Assembly (NCBI GenBank): GCA_030765045.1
Contig: CM060965.1
Location: forward strand, 25,999,435-26,063,434
Origin: Tenodera sinensis
Lineage: Eukaryota; Arthropoda; Insecta; Mantodea; Mantidae
DNA: 64,000 nt
Direction of reading: 5' to 3'
This document shows positions 24,101-39,100 of the stretch, in pieces. Each line of letters opens with the position of its first letter. The first letter of the stretch is position 1. Made by a program: the position numbers and the translations under genes. The notes under the pieces are model-generated. The model ran no database searches, was not told the origin of the DNA, and worked only from the letters and a program-made list of their open reading frames with translations.

Positions 24101-27100
24101 CTTTGAAGCAGGGTGTACTCTGTGCTGTCTTCCAGTCTACTTGTTTACAAGAGCACTGCAAGGTCGCTGGCGCTTCTACTTCCTGTTGTAGGTGCACGGT
24201 TAACTTGATGGATTTCTTACTAAAACCCCGCTCCCTGATGATGATGGTGATGAGGAGTAGGATTATATCTACATTTTTAATTAGTCGTCTGATTAGATTA
24301 GCTTACGTTCATGGTTACACAGTGACTTCAAGAATCTCACATTAGTACTGTTAAAAATACCTGTTATTCAACAGTATTGTAAATGCTTTTGAAAGTAATA
24401 GACAAGTCTTAATTTAATAAATCCAAAGTTACTTCTTTTTTGTTTTACTGGAATAGGTGTTTGCATTGCATCACTATTGTTTCCCTTCTTCTTTCTTTTC
24501 TACTATGAACAGCAAAATGTGGGCATGCTTCAATATGCTGACTCACTCTTACTCATTTTTTAAAAATTTTTGTTTATCATTGTTTTTCTGATTATTTACT
24601 CCTTTTATTCGGTCACATACCACATCTGTACATCCCACAGAACCAGGACTAAATGAAATAGATATTACCAATGAGGCTCCTAGAAATAGAAGAAAATATT
24701 TTTGGGTTACTATTGGCAGGAACTGGAGAAGTAAACACCTGCTAGGACATACCTGATTTGTTATCCTGAGGCCAAACACCTATTATATAAATGTATTTAT
24801 TCACAATTTATTTTTAAACCAATTATTTTATGTTGTGCAGATTATTTTAAGTTATCTGCAAAAATAATTTGTTAATAATTATTGTACAATGAATTAGACT
24901 CAAGGCATCAGGACATAAGAATGCAGATCTTGACATTTGTATATTTTGTCACATACACACGAACACCCATGCCCGAGGCAGGACTTGAGCCTGTGACCCT
25001 CTCCATGGCAGGGTGCCAAAGGAACACTCCTGCAACTACCAGCCACAAAGGCTGGCTTATCATACACTAGTTGCAAAAAGTAACATGGCCAGTCTTAAAT
25101 AATTTATTCTTCGCCTAGTGGTAGCACTCCATAATGGTCAAACTGTGTATTTTTACTTTATGAAGAAAAACAAAGTGCAAAGCTCATGCAATGAAATATG
25201 GCATATACCATTTCCCCATTGCAACTATATGTTAGAGATTATCCAATTACACAATAAGTAATAAACACACATACACAAAAATACAATGCAGGATGTATCT
25301 AGGCACAAGACGAGAAGTGCAAAAATCAGTCTTGTTATTTTGTACTCTGCTAACAGGCATCGGCAAACATGTACTCAATGAGGCCTCGCAACTATGACGT
25401 GTCAGGGGCAGCGCTTACTCTGCCTCCCCCTCCCTCCCTCGCAGCCTTAACTGGCACTGCATACACACTGATCACGGGCGGACTGTCCCATCGTATTTAC
25501 CTGCACTTCTAAACTTGTCTGTCAAAGTGTAATTCAATACTAAGACCTAAAGATAAATTTCTGCACTTTAGAGCGCATGTAATTATTCCTGGTCTATGAT
25601 ACATGTCATAAGATCACCATACCATTATAGACAAGCATGTATTCATAAATTTATGCCACGATTTAAAGTAGCATAACACTGACGTAATGTCTTTTATTCA
25701 TTTTTTTTTTTTTCAGATCTAGATTGGACAAACCAACTGCAACAGCTCAAAGAGCAATATTCAGATAATACACCTAATATTAATTCAAATATTACAACTG
25801 ATAAACAACTTCATGTCAGCTATGCTGTTGCTTTGGAGATTGCTCAGTCACTGAGGTGTTTTAGTGATGGAGATTTCATAAAAAATGTGAGAGTAAAGTT
25901 ACCAACCTAATTTTCGTGAACAATATGATATTTTTAGTAATATTGCATTATCACCACGAACCATACAGAGAAGGATATATAAAATAGGAGAAATAGCCGA
26001 AAAAAGACTACAAACCGAGGTCCATGAATTTATAGCCGTTTCTCTCGCGTTGGATGAAGGCACTGACAACGTTGACACAGCACAATTGGTAATTTTCACT
26101 CGTGGAGTCACTAACAACCTCTCGATACAAGAATATATGCTTGAAGTCATTCCACTTAGGGAACATACAACAGGGACAGAATTATTCCAAGCATTTAAGA
26201 AATATGTAGAAGGAAAGAAACTGAATCCAAAAAAAATCTTGTATCGCGATTAACAGATGTTAATTTGTGTGCTATCCTGAGAGTGGCTACTTGTGATATA
26301 TCACTAGATTTTCATGGTACATTGCAAATAGAAGTGAATTGAAATATATTGCTCAAATATCTAGGCCTACCTAAAGTATCGTAGACCAAAATAGCTGATT
26401 CAAGTATGTGTACTATTCCTTATTATACTCTGTAGCGAGCGAGTCCAGCACTGACACTGAACGAAGGTCAATGCCATCCCCTGTTCTACATTACATCATG
26501 TGTATTGCGGGTTGCATGTTGAGACGTCATACTCACCCCTCATTGAGTACATGTTTGCCGATGCCTGTGCTAAGGAGTAGAAAGCGTTCTCTATGAGACT
26601 GGACTAAATAGCCTTTAGTTTTATCCCTTCATGTGTTATATCAGTTTTATTTTACAAAATGATTGCACATATCTTTAATGTTATTTTCTATGCATTTGCA
26701 ATTTAATGTTCCTCTTTATTTTTGAAATAGTTGTATTCTGTTTTGGTATTATGGCTACATAAATTAATATTTTTGTATTGATTATTATGGCTTTTGTACA
26801 GTAAACTGAACACATAACATATGCAATAATATAGTACATAATTTTTACAATGAAGGAGATATTAAAATATTGAGCAACTTACATGGATTTCTACACATGA
26901 ATATCCTCAAAAAACGGCAATTGCAACCTTCGAGTTAGTTACAGGACATGAATGCCTGGCAAAACATTTAAACAGAATTGGGATATATTCTTCACCAGTC
27001 TGTCCTCTATGTGATCTGCAAGAGGAAATGAACCGAGACCACCTTCAAATATGCCCGGCTACTTCTAGCACCCCATCCATCAGTGAAAAATATCTGAGTG

Positions 27101-30100
27101 CAAGAGGATTAATGACTTCATTGGCAGAAATCCAGCATTAGTTAACAACAACAACAACACATGATATGCTCAAGAGGTAGAACCGGAACTTAAAAATTCA
27201 ATGCCACAACTGGGATTTGAACCACAGACCTTCCGCTTACCGGGCGGCTGCTTTAACCAACTGAGCTATTGTGACAAACTGCCAGAATGGCATTAAATTC
27301 TCAAACCAGTTCGTATCTCTCATTCTGTCAGTTTGTTACAATAGCTCAGTTGGTTAGAGCAGCCGCCCGGTAAGCAGAAGGTCTGTGGTTCAAATCCCAG
27401 TTGTGGCATTGAATTTTTTTAAGTTCCGGTTCTACCTCGTAAACTTTGCCCACACACGGCTTGTGTGTTTAAAAAAAAACCACCAACAGTAAGTTTGTTG
27501 GCACAAATAAATAATTAACATGATATGCTTTTTGCATTCTTGTATTGCTCTATTCTGCAATTGTGTATCTATAGAATAAATGTTATTTGTGTTGTAGCCT
27601 ATAAAACCTCATAACTTTAAACAAGTGGATAAAGGCAGAGTATGCCTTTATAGTGTAGCTATATTACCTTTTCTATCCAACATTTGTGTTGTTTGTTTTA
27701 AAATATATATGTACATCAGCGTTAATATTTTTATGACTATCTGAACTTACCGTTCCATTTCAAAATATTTCTGTTTGTGTGAGCTGCTGAATTTGTTTAT
27801 TTTATAGTTTTAATACTTAATGTTGGCCTGGGCAGTGCCATGGTCGAGTGGTTAGGACATTTGCCTACCACTTAGGAGGCCCAGGTTTGGTTAAGGGACC
27901 CGATTGTGGTATTCGTAGTGAATCAGGGCAGGTTTTCTCCAGTTCTCCAATTTCCCCCACCACTCATTCCACCATCTGCTCCATTATCACCTTTCCAATC
28001 ATCGATTTTGCCTACATTTCATATCACCCTCTACCTCACTATCATATGTGGTGCTGGGCTGACCACCCGCTTCCAGGTCTTCACTCTGTCCGATCCATTG
28101 GTTCCTGTGCTCCCCGATAGGCATCTGACTCTAGGACACTGGCTTGTAAGTCCTAGGGGTGTAAGTCCTACCTAAGGGGAGGGTAATCAGGTACAGAAAA
28201 AAATGTTGGCCTGCGTTTTGTTATACTGATTTGGATCTTTTCTGTTGTAATTATATTTAGTACCTACCTACTCGAGTTTGTCTGCTGATTTTATCTAGTG
28301 TGCACTTTTTTATAGCTATCGAGGGCAACACTGAACCTTTTTAGAATGCAATGTTTCTAAAAGACAAATTAAATGTGTATATTTGACAGTTACCTTCTAA
28401 CATATTGTGAGCTGATTGCCATGTAGTTTGTTTAATTTGTTCTAATAGTTTGTTAATCATAATCATCATTTAAAGATTCACCCAAAACTGAATTTGACTA
28501 GAGAACATTTCCAGGCTAGCATTTTATGAATTTAAATTGTCATTAACACCTAAATAATTTGAGTATCAGCTTAGAAATATATTTGGTACAGAAGCCCCAT
28601 CTAAGGCACCAATTGTTATATAAATATATAACAATTATATCTGGTACAGAAAATTGAAAAGTTATCAATTGTTTCTTAGTGATCAATTTAGTGAAGGATG
28701 TCCAGGAACTGCTGTTATTGATGAACATATTGCTGCTGTTCGACCAATGCTTAAAGAAGATAGATGGACATATTTTATGAACTTATTTGGGCATCATTTG
28801 CATTTGTTGCATCAAATCCAAACAGATGTGAGAAAACTTTGTTGTTCATGAATTCCACATAAATTGACTCTCAATCAAAAACAACACATTTATTGATGCA
28901 GAAAGACCCGGGGAAAAATTCCAAGACTTCACTTGAAATTTGTTTTGGAATATTGTTACTGGTGATGCATCTTGGATTTATTATTATGGTCCTGCAAAGA
29001 AAAGTTAATCAGGTCAATGGGTCTTTTGAACAGAACTAAGCCTCCAAAAGTTCAATGAATTTGCAGGGCTTGCAAGATGGTTAGCTTTTTTCTTTTTAAA
29101 GAAAATTATATTTATTTTTTGTGTTTTTGTTTTAGAAGATGATAGTTTATTTACATATAATTTTATTTACATATGATTTTATTTATTTAAAATGAGCGTT
29201 AGTAGAATAATTATATTTTTATGTGCATAGATAACTTCAAAGTTATATTAATATTATATTAAGTTATATTAATGAAATATTATGTTCTACATATCCAGTC
29301 ATAAAATGAACATAACAAAAACAAGACAAACGACACAGGATTTGAACATTGGAACTTATGAGTGGAAGCAATATCTTCTTAACCACTCGGCCACCATTAT
29401 TCTGGTTTTTGTTTTCAGTGCTCATACCATTGCACTGTCAGTTGCAGACCATTATACAGTTTTTTCGTGTGTGTTGTGAACACAGCTTTTACAAAGATAC
29501 ACAGAGCTCTATGATTGACACTTAGAATCTGGAGAGACTAATTTTTTTTTTACTGATGGGTGTACATATTTTTGTGTAGCAAGAATTTTGTCTATCTCTT
29601 ATGATTTACGAGTTATACAAAAATTGTTCAGAATGAAAAGCTTTTCAGAAGTCATTGCACACAACTGAAGATATACATGTAATTTGTCACTAAAATATCT
29701 TAAACACATGGAATTTTAATAAAAATTGTTAAGAGTCACTTTTGGGAAAATAAAAATTTTCAAAAATTTTTCAATGTAAAGGGTGGTTTGGGGTGAGGGG
29801 ATTTTCTTGAAAATCTGTGGGGGATGCTGAACTTAAATACCAAGATGATATTTAACAAACTTCATTTTTGAGTTATGCTGTTCACAGACACACACAGATG
29901 ACATTTTTTAAAAATACTTTTTTCAGATAAGGGGAACTCAAAATATATACTTCCAGTGTTATTTTGGTATCAAAGTTTTGGGTGTGATGCAATACCTTCT
30001 TCACCACTTTATTAATGCATAAGAAATTGAAAACTTGCCAAGAGCACTTCAACACACATTCATCATTTCTTGAACCAGCAAAGCAAGAAGATATTAAACA

Positions 30101-33100
30101 GAATTAGAACACTAATTAACAAAAAATCAGAAGCATTATATGGAAGTTCTAACTTCATAATATAAAGCTATACTAAGTTCTTAAGCAAACCTTTATGTTA
30201 TTTATCTAACAAACCATATCATTGAAAGAGCTTTTTTCCGTATTAACTTAATATGGCAAAAGTTAAACCTATCTATAAAAAATGGTGAATACCAAGCTCC
30301 TAATTATAGACTAATAGCAATGCTTTCAGCCTTTTTAAAAAATCTTGGGAAGATTAAAACAGACTAATGAAGTTTCTGGAAAAAGTAAGTTGCCAATTTG
30401 GCTTTCAAACCAATAAATTTACCAATATGTGTGTAATGAATCTTACAGGTAGTATTTATAATGTACTACACAGAAGTGAGTGGGGCACTGAAATACTCCT
30501 GGATCTAACTAAAGCATTTGAGTTCATAGACAATAAGATACTCCCAAAGAAAATGGTACAGCATTCCGATGGTTTCAATCATACCTTAGAAAAGTGAACT
30601 AGTAGTCGAGATAGACTATATCAAACTTGGAAGGGAGGAAATAACAATGAAAAAATCTGGAAGAGGAATACTTCAATCTCGAGTACCGTAAAGATCAACC
30701 TTAGGTCCACTTCAGCTTTTACTCAACATCAATGATTTACCCCCATATAAAAAATATGAAGTTAACGAGCTTATTTTACTGACAATGCTAGTATTTGTAC
30801 TACATAAAAATCCAGAAAAACTTCAAAGAAAAAAAATTGTCAATGAATTTCCATCATAAAATGTTCAGCGTCTTGGAAAACTACGTCACAGTTCCCAAAA
30901 AAAAAAATAAAACTGACTAAGTTTTGGGTCCACAGATTGACAGCAACTTAATTTGGGATGATCATATTAAACCATTGGCCAACTAACTGAGCAAAATAAA
31001 CTTCCTGTTGCATCAATTAAAGAAAAAGAATTCTATACATGTACTCAGAATCTGTTACTCTGCATATTTCCATTCTCAAATAGTTTATAGCATTGTACTA
31101 TACCGAAATTTGGTAAAAGTAATATATTTAAATTGCAAAAAAAAGAGGACAGAATGATTGTAGGGATACCACAGAATGAAACTTGCACTTTAAAAAATTT
31201 AAACAAGGATGTTCCTTAGCATGTATACATATGAAAAAAGTTATTGGTTTATGCTAAAAGAAGTATCACAAGTTTACCAATCAATGCTGAAATGCTGTAG
31301 ACCCTTGTTTAGCTGAATTTCAAGATATCTAAAAATGTTTGAATAAATAAGGTTTTATACAAATATGTATGTAGTCCCTTATTATCTGAAACAGCAAAAT
31401 ACAACTGTTGTGTTCATATTTTCTCTTGTCCGGGCTACCAACGAGTGAGGGTGCTCTATTGTCATTTACTCTTCAGAAAATAATAAAAATAATTATTGTA
31501 TATGTACTTTGCTGTGAATACAAATGTTGGAACCATTCAAATAGCAAATTCTCCACTTCATGCTTGGCTGGCCTCATGTGCTTGCTGTTGCCACTAAATG
31601 AACAGCTTCTTTCCTTAATGTCGGTCTTGAGCTTCTAATTAGGGAGAGTAGACTTCAAGATCTGCAAGTGTTCTGAATCTTGTTTTAGTCTTCTTTCCAC
31701 TCTCAATCATATATAAAAGTTGCTGCCTTTGAGCATTGAGTACAAACCAGCTGTTAGGCACTTTTAAAAATGCAAAAATAGGTAAACAAAATAGGCAGTT
31801 AAACCATGAAACTAGGTGCTAAAACCTTTACAGCTACATGCAAAAACAGACAATAGATAAAAATGAACACTATTTGTATTCCTCTTGTTACCAATTGAAT
31901 TAAAGCATTTAAATCATGCTGTATATAATCAAATTTATGTATCCTGATACATGTAATTAACACACATCACATAATATTAACAAATAATAGTGGGACCTAA
32001 CTAGAATGCTGTATGAAAGTACCTGTTAGTAATTTTATTAATGCATCACTTTTAATACACATCTTTTGTCAATCATTAACAAAAGCTCATTTGATTACAC
32101 ATAATGATGAAATACTTTTTCAAATTTTCCACTTTTAAGTTATGCCTCAAATGGATCATGACCAGCTGAGGCAACCCCACACTCGAAAGGGCATAAGGGA
32201 GAGGAAATGAAGTTATGCCTCCTGTCAGATAGCACATTTTTGAGCACTGAGAACCTTTCCACTTCTACTGATTTATTGGGGGGTACTTGAAGAGCACAGG
32301 ATTTTATGGTAAAATATTACTTGAAACACTGTTTTCACCACTAAGATTTATTCCCATGTCTTTTAATTGCTTGAAGTCACTATTCTCTTGAACAATCTGC
32401 TCCTATTTTTACACATTAACCTGCATCATCTGGGACAACTTGAATTTTCTGAGTAACATTATAAATAAATTTGTTAATAGAATAGAGCATGAAGACTGTA
32501 TGGTAATTTTTGCCTTACATTGAGGTAGAAACTCTTTCCATCCTGATTGTTTGAAGCTCCTTCACGCTTTATTCTGGCTGATTTTACCTGACAAGTACAG
32601 AATATGTGCTCAAATCCTCCCTCCCTCTCTCTAGCAATGCACGTAAGGATTAGCCTCATTGTGGATTAATGGTATGAAATAGTACTCTTTTGAAAATGTT
32701 TATAAATTTCTAGGTATGTTAAGCCCTTCATAGAAAAATCGCCACTGACTTCCAAGAAATGCAACAGCGCATGGCCAACAAACCATTAAACAAGAAGTGG
32801 GACCATAAAGAGTGTAGAGCAGAGATGGCTATCTTCAGACAAATGCAGTAGAAGCACTTATACTTAAACCTCGTCAGTAAAGGCAGTATCCGGTAGTGAT
32901 TTAAAGCAAATTTAAGCACTGTACAACATATCATGAACCCATGAGATGCACATTGCCTGTATGTCAAGCCTTTTAATCCAAGTTTTCAATAAAATGGGTT
33001 TTTCTCTGCTAAAAAAAAGGCATAATATGTTAAAATAGGAAAAAATAGGCACATTCAACTTTACAAAAAACCACTAAAATTAAGCCTTTTATATCTATAG

Positions 33101-36100
33101 TGATTAAGAATAGGCATTTTGCCTAACATCGGGTCCTAATTATGAGCATTTTCAATTTTGGCAACAAACTGCGAGTGGAGTAAAGGAAAGAAGAAGAAAA
33201 TAAATTCACTATTCACAGAGACAGAGCTTTGTGAATTGCTGCTGTGCATCCTGCTGACTGCCCGCTTTCTTCTCCTGCCTTTACCTCTTATGCTGTGGAA
33301 GCAACCCATAAGCAGCAAGTAAGCAATTGGACTATTGTTAAAAAATTAGAGTACAGTACATATGTATTGAGAACACTTATGTGAAATACCTAACAGAAGA
33401 TACTGTATTGCACAGCACTATATACGAGTATATTCACATATATACGAGGTATGTTCAAAAAGACACCAAACTTTTAGTGTATCAGCTTTATTGCTTATTG
33501 TACATTTTAAGCACTGTTCCCTTCAAAATAGTCCCCTCTACTGACAATACACTGCTCCCATTGTTTCTTCCATTTTTGCAATGCCTCCTGGAACACATTT
33601 TGTGGAGTGGTGCACAGGTCTCTTGTCACATTGTCCTGAATCTCCTCTATGGTTTGGAAACAACATCCTTTCAACACGTTTTTCAGTTTGGGAAACAGGA
33701 AAAGGTCTGCTGGGGCTAGGAATACAGTGCATGGGACACAACAGGAATGTGATGTTTTGCTAAATAGCTGCAGACAAGGAGTGACACGTGTGCTGGCACA
33801 TTGTCATGATGCAACATCCAATTCCATTGGAATTATTGCAACCTACCTTCAATTTGGAATTAATAGAGGAAATAAGTAAATCAGACACACCAAAAGAAAT
33901 ACAAAAACTTCTAGCCCTGGAAACAATCAATACTAGGTATCCCACAGAAGAATGGCTGCACATATATACTGATGGATCCTCCAAGCAAAACCTTACTGGA
34001 GCTACATGTTCTCATTTTTCCTTTTATCATTCTGTTGGCAGAGACACAACAAATTATGACGGAGAAATAGAGGCTATATACATTGCTCTCCGACAATTAT
34101 TAAATCTTCCCTTAAATAAATTTAACAAGGCAGTAATTCTTTCAGATTCTAAAGCTGCAATTCAGGGAATATGTTCAAATACTACAAAGAAGTCAACAAA
34201 ATTAGAGAATGCTACAAAATGTTAACACAACTCCAAAAAGTTAATAAGACTGTTCATCTCCAATGGATTCCAGCACACTGTGGAGTCATGGGGAACGAAG
34301 CTGCAGACTCACTTGCAAAGAAAGGCACAACAATAAAACAAAAGTCTAAATTCAATTTCTCATATTCCTCAATAAAACGCTTGATCATTAAAAAATTTTC
34401 TCATTCATACCTACAAGAAATAGAAACAAATGCCAAAGATAAAAAATGGATTACACTACTTTCCAACCCAGATATAATCCCCCAGAGACCAAGGAAAACA
34501 GCGGTTGCAGCCTTCCGACTACTGACAAATCAGACTGCTTAGCAAATCATCTCTACAGAATAGGTATCTCAGCCTCACCAATATGTGTCCTGTGTAACGA
34601 TCCAGCAGAAATTAACGAAGACCACTTGAAGACCTGTGAAGCATTAAGATCAGAAGAAACTACAGTTCAAAAGTATTGGAAAGCACGAATGCTAATGGCT
34701 TCATTGCCAGATGCAAGGCACTAGAAAACAACATCCAATTCTTCTTTTCCCACAATTCAGGCTTCTTCCTGCGCACAGCATCCCTAATATGCTCTAGAAT
34801 TACCTGGTAGACTTCCTTGTTTACGATCTGACCATGTGGCACAAATTCATTATGGATAATGCCTTTGGAGTCCAAAAATGCAACCAATATCACCTTGATC
34901 TTTGACTGATTCATGTGTGCTTTTTTTTTTTTTGGACAAGGTGACCCTTGCTCACCCATTGCAACGACTGTATCTTCTCCTTGCTTGTTATGATGTTCTT
35001 AAGAAAGTTTTCATTAGCAGCAGCAACAAGCAGTTCCTTGCACATTTCAACACGGGTATGTTTTTGATCTTCAGTTAACAAACATGGTACGAATTCTGTT
35101 CTGACATGACACATCTCAAGTTTTTCACTCAAAATTTTACGACATGACCCTATGCTGATGCCCACCTCGTCAGCAACTTCCCGAACAGTTAAATAACGAT
35201 TTCCACAAATCACAGCATGAACTCTATCCACATGGCCATCATGTGTTAATATGGAAGGACGTCCAGACTTGGAATCATCACAGACCGGCATTCTGCCCTC
35301 TTGAAAACGTTTAAACCACCCACAGCAAGTGTGCAATTCATACAGTCCTCCCTGTTTGCTTGGCTAAGCATTTGCAATGTCTCTGTGAAAGTTTTGCCAA
35401 GTTTGTAGCAAAATTTCACACACACACGTTTTTCAAGCTCCTTCATTGTTACTTTGTCACTAATCCGACAAGCAGGCTTTACTTGTACTTACTTCAGCAG
35501 CTGTGGTTCGCTTGCTAATTGTTTGAGTAAAACGTGCCAAATGGCAGTTTGTTGTCTAAACCTGCTGGTAGGTGTATTCAGTAGCCACAGTGTGCTCACT
35601 CTGCTGGTTGGTGCACTATTTCTTTTTAAACACAGCTCATATATATATTTTAAATGAAGAATACGGCATGGAATATGTAATAATAGGACCAAATTTTAGT
35701 AGATTTTTCCATGTAATTTACCAGGGTCCCAACAGCTAGTACAGATTGACCAAATGTTCAGTTTGTCCAATTTCAAAGCAATGGAGGTCTACTGTACATT
35801 GTCACAATACTGTAAACAAAAACAACCTGCATGTAAATTTTCACAAAACAAATCTTTATGAAATATTATTTAAGCATCTGGAAATTATCTCTATAACCAA
35901 CTTTCCATACATTTGAAAAACCTAAATTTAGAAGAAAGCATTCCAAAACTAAATCAACAATACTTCCTAACCCATCAATTTTACTCAGCTGATGAATTCA
36001 GAAATCACTGCAAAGGAAAGACTTAAATGATGTGAATATTGTCATCTCTTCCACATATACATACATATATACATATGTGGAAGAGATGTATATACAAGGG

Positions 36101-39100
36101 ATGTTCAATAAAGACTGGCACTGAATTTTTTTTCCTTCTGTTAAGTGCTTGCTTGCAATATCTGTCCATGTGCCATTGAACTACATATTCTAATCGCTAA
36201 TCACTGAAAATTACACAGCGATAGCTGTCAGTTGGCTGTTGACAGCATGTGTGAGTGAACATGTTTGATAATTACCTCTAAATATGGTCACAAGTACAGA
36301 AGTCAGCCAATAAAGCAATAGTCATCACTGTTTTTGATTACCAGGGGATGGTGTACACTCACACAATTCCAAGATACACCAGTCACTGCAAACTATAACA
36401 ATATCCTGAAGCAATTGGTAAAGGATCACATCCCCAAAAAGCAAAAGAATCTCATCCAACAGTGAAAGTTTCTTCACGACAATGCCAGGCCACATGTTGC
36501 TAATACGACCTAGCTCCATATGAGTTTTTTCTTAACGCGACAGCCAAAAAAGAACTTAAGGGACGTCGGTTCAACAAGACCAAGACCAAAGTAGTGAAAG
36601 CTTTAGAGGCGACTCTGAGCAGGATGTCAAAGAAGGGCTTCCTGTACATTTTCCAGGAATGGCAAAGGAGGTGGGACAAGTACATCTATTGGGGGGGAGG
36701 GGGGGAGTATTCTGAGGGGGGGCAAAAGTCTTAGTGATTTTTTTACAATACGTTGTTGTATGAATATTAGTGCCAGTCTTTATTGAACACCCCTCATAAC
36801 TACTAGAGATGGGTCCTCGATACTTGAAATACCTTGATACTCACGATACTTGTATGGTATCAACATCGAACAATACTTCAGAAATTCATTTGGTACTTTG
36901 TTAACACTTCGAAGGTGATTTTGCAATTTTTATTTCATTTAAAAATCACAAAATATTATTGTCGCAAGTAGAACATTTTAAAGTGGTCCCAATGACCATG
37001 CAAACAGTAGAGAAAAGGACGGAGATAGTCAGAAAGAGCCTTCCTTCAAATGCAATGTGCAAACCCAAACATCTAATTACCTCACTGCAGGTCAAGCAAG
37101 AACCTGACTAATTACATGTTGAGTTGAATTTTTTAGGAAATGTTTCTTGTCTGGAGATAACTAGAAATGTCAAGGTAAAGGTAAGGACAACTTCTCCCTG
37201 CATCCAAAAATGATCAGGTAAAATTTATTATTAATTTTTTTTCAGATTTTCGAATACCTATGTAGAGATAGTCGTGTAATACTGACATACTCATAAAAAT
37301 TGATTAGTGAACTTTTCTTTATTTTAGATGTGACCTACTGCAAAGCCCGAGAAATTGCCAGTAATGTGGTAGCTGTGCAGTAACATTAAGCAAGAAAATA
37401 ATCGTGTGTCAGAATCACTGCCAGTTAACAGTTCCCAAGAAGAAATCACTGCATATCTCAACGATGATTTGTCACCTCCTCTTTCTAGTGCACTGGATTA
37501 CTGGAAAACAAATTCAAAATTTCCAAAACAAAAAAAATTAACTGCTAAATATTTGGTATTCCACCTGCAGTTTTCTCTGAAAGACTATTTAGCACAGCAG
37601 GGCTCATATGTCACAGAAAAAGAAGTAGACTTGACCCCAAAAGAGAGAATGCTAGTACTTTTGAACAAAAGCTTATAAAAGTTGTTGTTAGCTAATGCTG
37701 GATTTCTGACATTGAAGTCATTAATCCTCTTGCTCTCCAATATTTTTCACTGATGGATGGGGTACTAGAAGTGGCCGGGCATATATGAAGGTGGTCTCGG
37801 TCCATTTCCTCTTGCAGATCACATAGAGGACAGAGCGGTGAAGAATATATCCCAATTCATAAGCTTATAAAAGTAAACTGTTTTAAAAACCCATTTTGTT
37901 TTTAAACGTCTTAGAGTTTAAAAGTAAATACACTGATGGTTTTAAATTTTGTCTCATTAAATATATGTAATTAATTTAATTGGCATTACACAGTTCTCCC
38001 AACATTCTATTCTGTATTGAAAAGCTAGAAGTAGAAATGACGGTATTGGAATCAAAGTATCGGATATTGTGGAAAATCTCATGTATTGGTATTGAGAAAA
38101 ACTGGTATCGATCCATCCCTAATAACTTCTGAAGTGTCTATCTAGATAACTAATACTGATTTTATATTTTATGTTACATAGGACCAAAAACTGCCACCAC
38201 GAATCCTTGAACAGAAAAGGTGAATCCATCACCAATAGAAAGGAAAGCTGAATAATTATAGCAACCTATTCCAGGAATGTTAGTATACTTTGTACTAGTT
38301 ATAAAATGGTACCCATATTTCTAAGTTCTGCATTGTAAAACAATTAATATTTGGATCAACTATGTAAAAAGTATTTTGACATTTCTCATATTGTATAATA
38401 TGACTCGAGATTGAAATAAAGAAAAATTATATTAATATACAGTATTTATAGTCGGATGAAAATCTTCCTTATTCTCACAACAAAAAGCTTGTGGCCATAA
38501 ATCAACATACTGCTCCCATGAGGTGTGTGTATTTTCTAACAGCACTTATTAGCTATGAACAGAAATTATGAACAACCTTAATGAGCATGAGGGCATGAGT
38601 CATTTTGCTTTAGATATCTGACATTCATTGAGGTTTCTGATGATTCAAGGACGAAACACTTTCCTAAAGTTTTCTTCTATTAATTATTTACCAATTATTT
38701 AAACTCAAACATTCCTGTCTGTAATATGAGCTGCACAAAAGTTTTGTTCTGTCACTTGAACTCTAGGTTGTCACAATTGCATGCTTATACACAAAGCTTT
38801 CAGTGTCCAGATTAATCAGCCACACTAGAAATTGAATTTTGCAGGATACACCAAGAATTTGAAAAGAATACAAGAGGAATGTAAAATGTTTTATTTATGA
38901 TTAAAGTTTTTTATGAAGTATAACAAAAGGTTTAGTAAGCTAGAGGAACATTTTTCCTGAAGCATCATGCCTTGCCAATGTTTGGCAGTCAAAATACTAA
39001 ATGTATAAAATGTTCCAAAACAGAAGACTACACAAATCTAATTGAAAGCAGGCTACTTACTTGAGAGAAAGGCACTGTTGGAATCTTGACCAGAACTTTA

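Noticed and set aside
31754..33135. Candidate hAT element with GTTAGGCA ends
   Set aside because: The ends match over only about 15 bases, no 8 bp duplication is found and no transposase motif is readable.
36691..36719. Poly-G tracts as a possible G-quadruplex regulatory site
   Set aside because: They lie in the decayed end of a mariner copy and there is no sign of host function.
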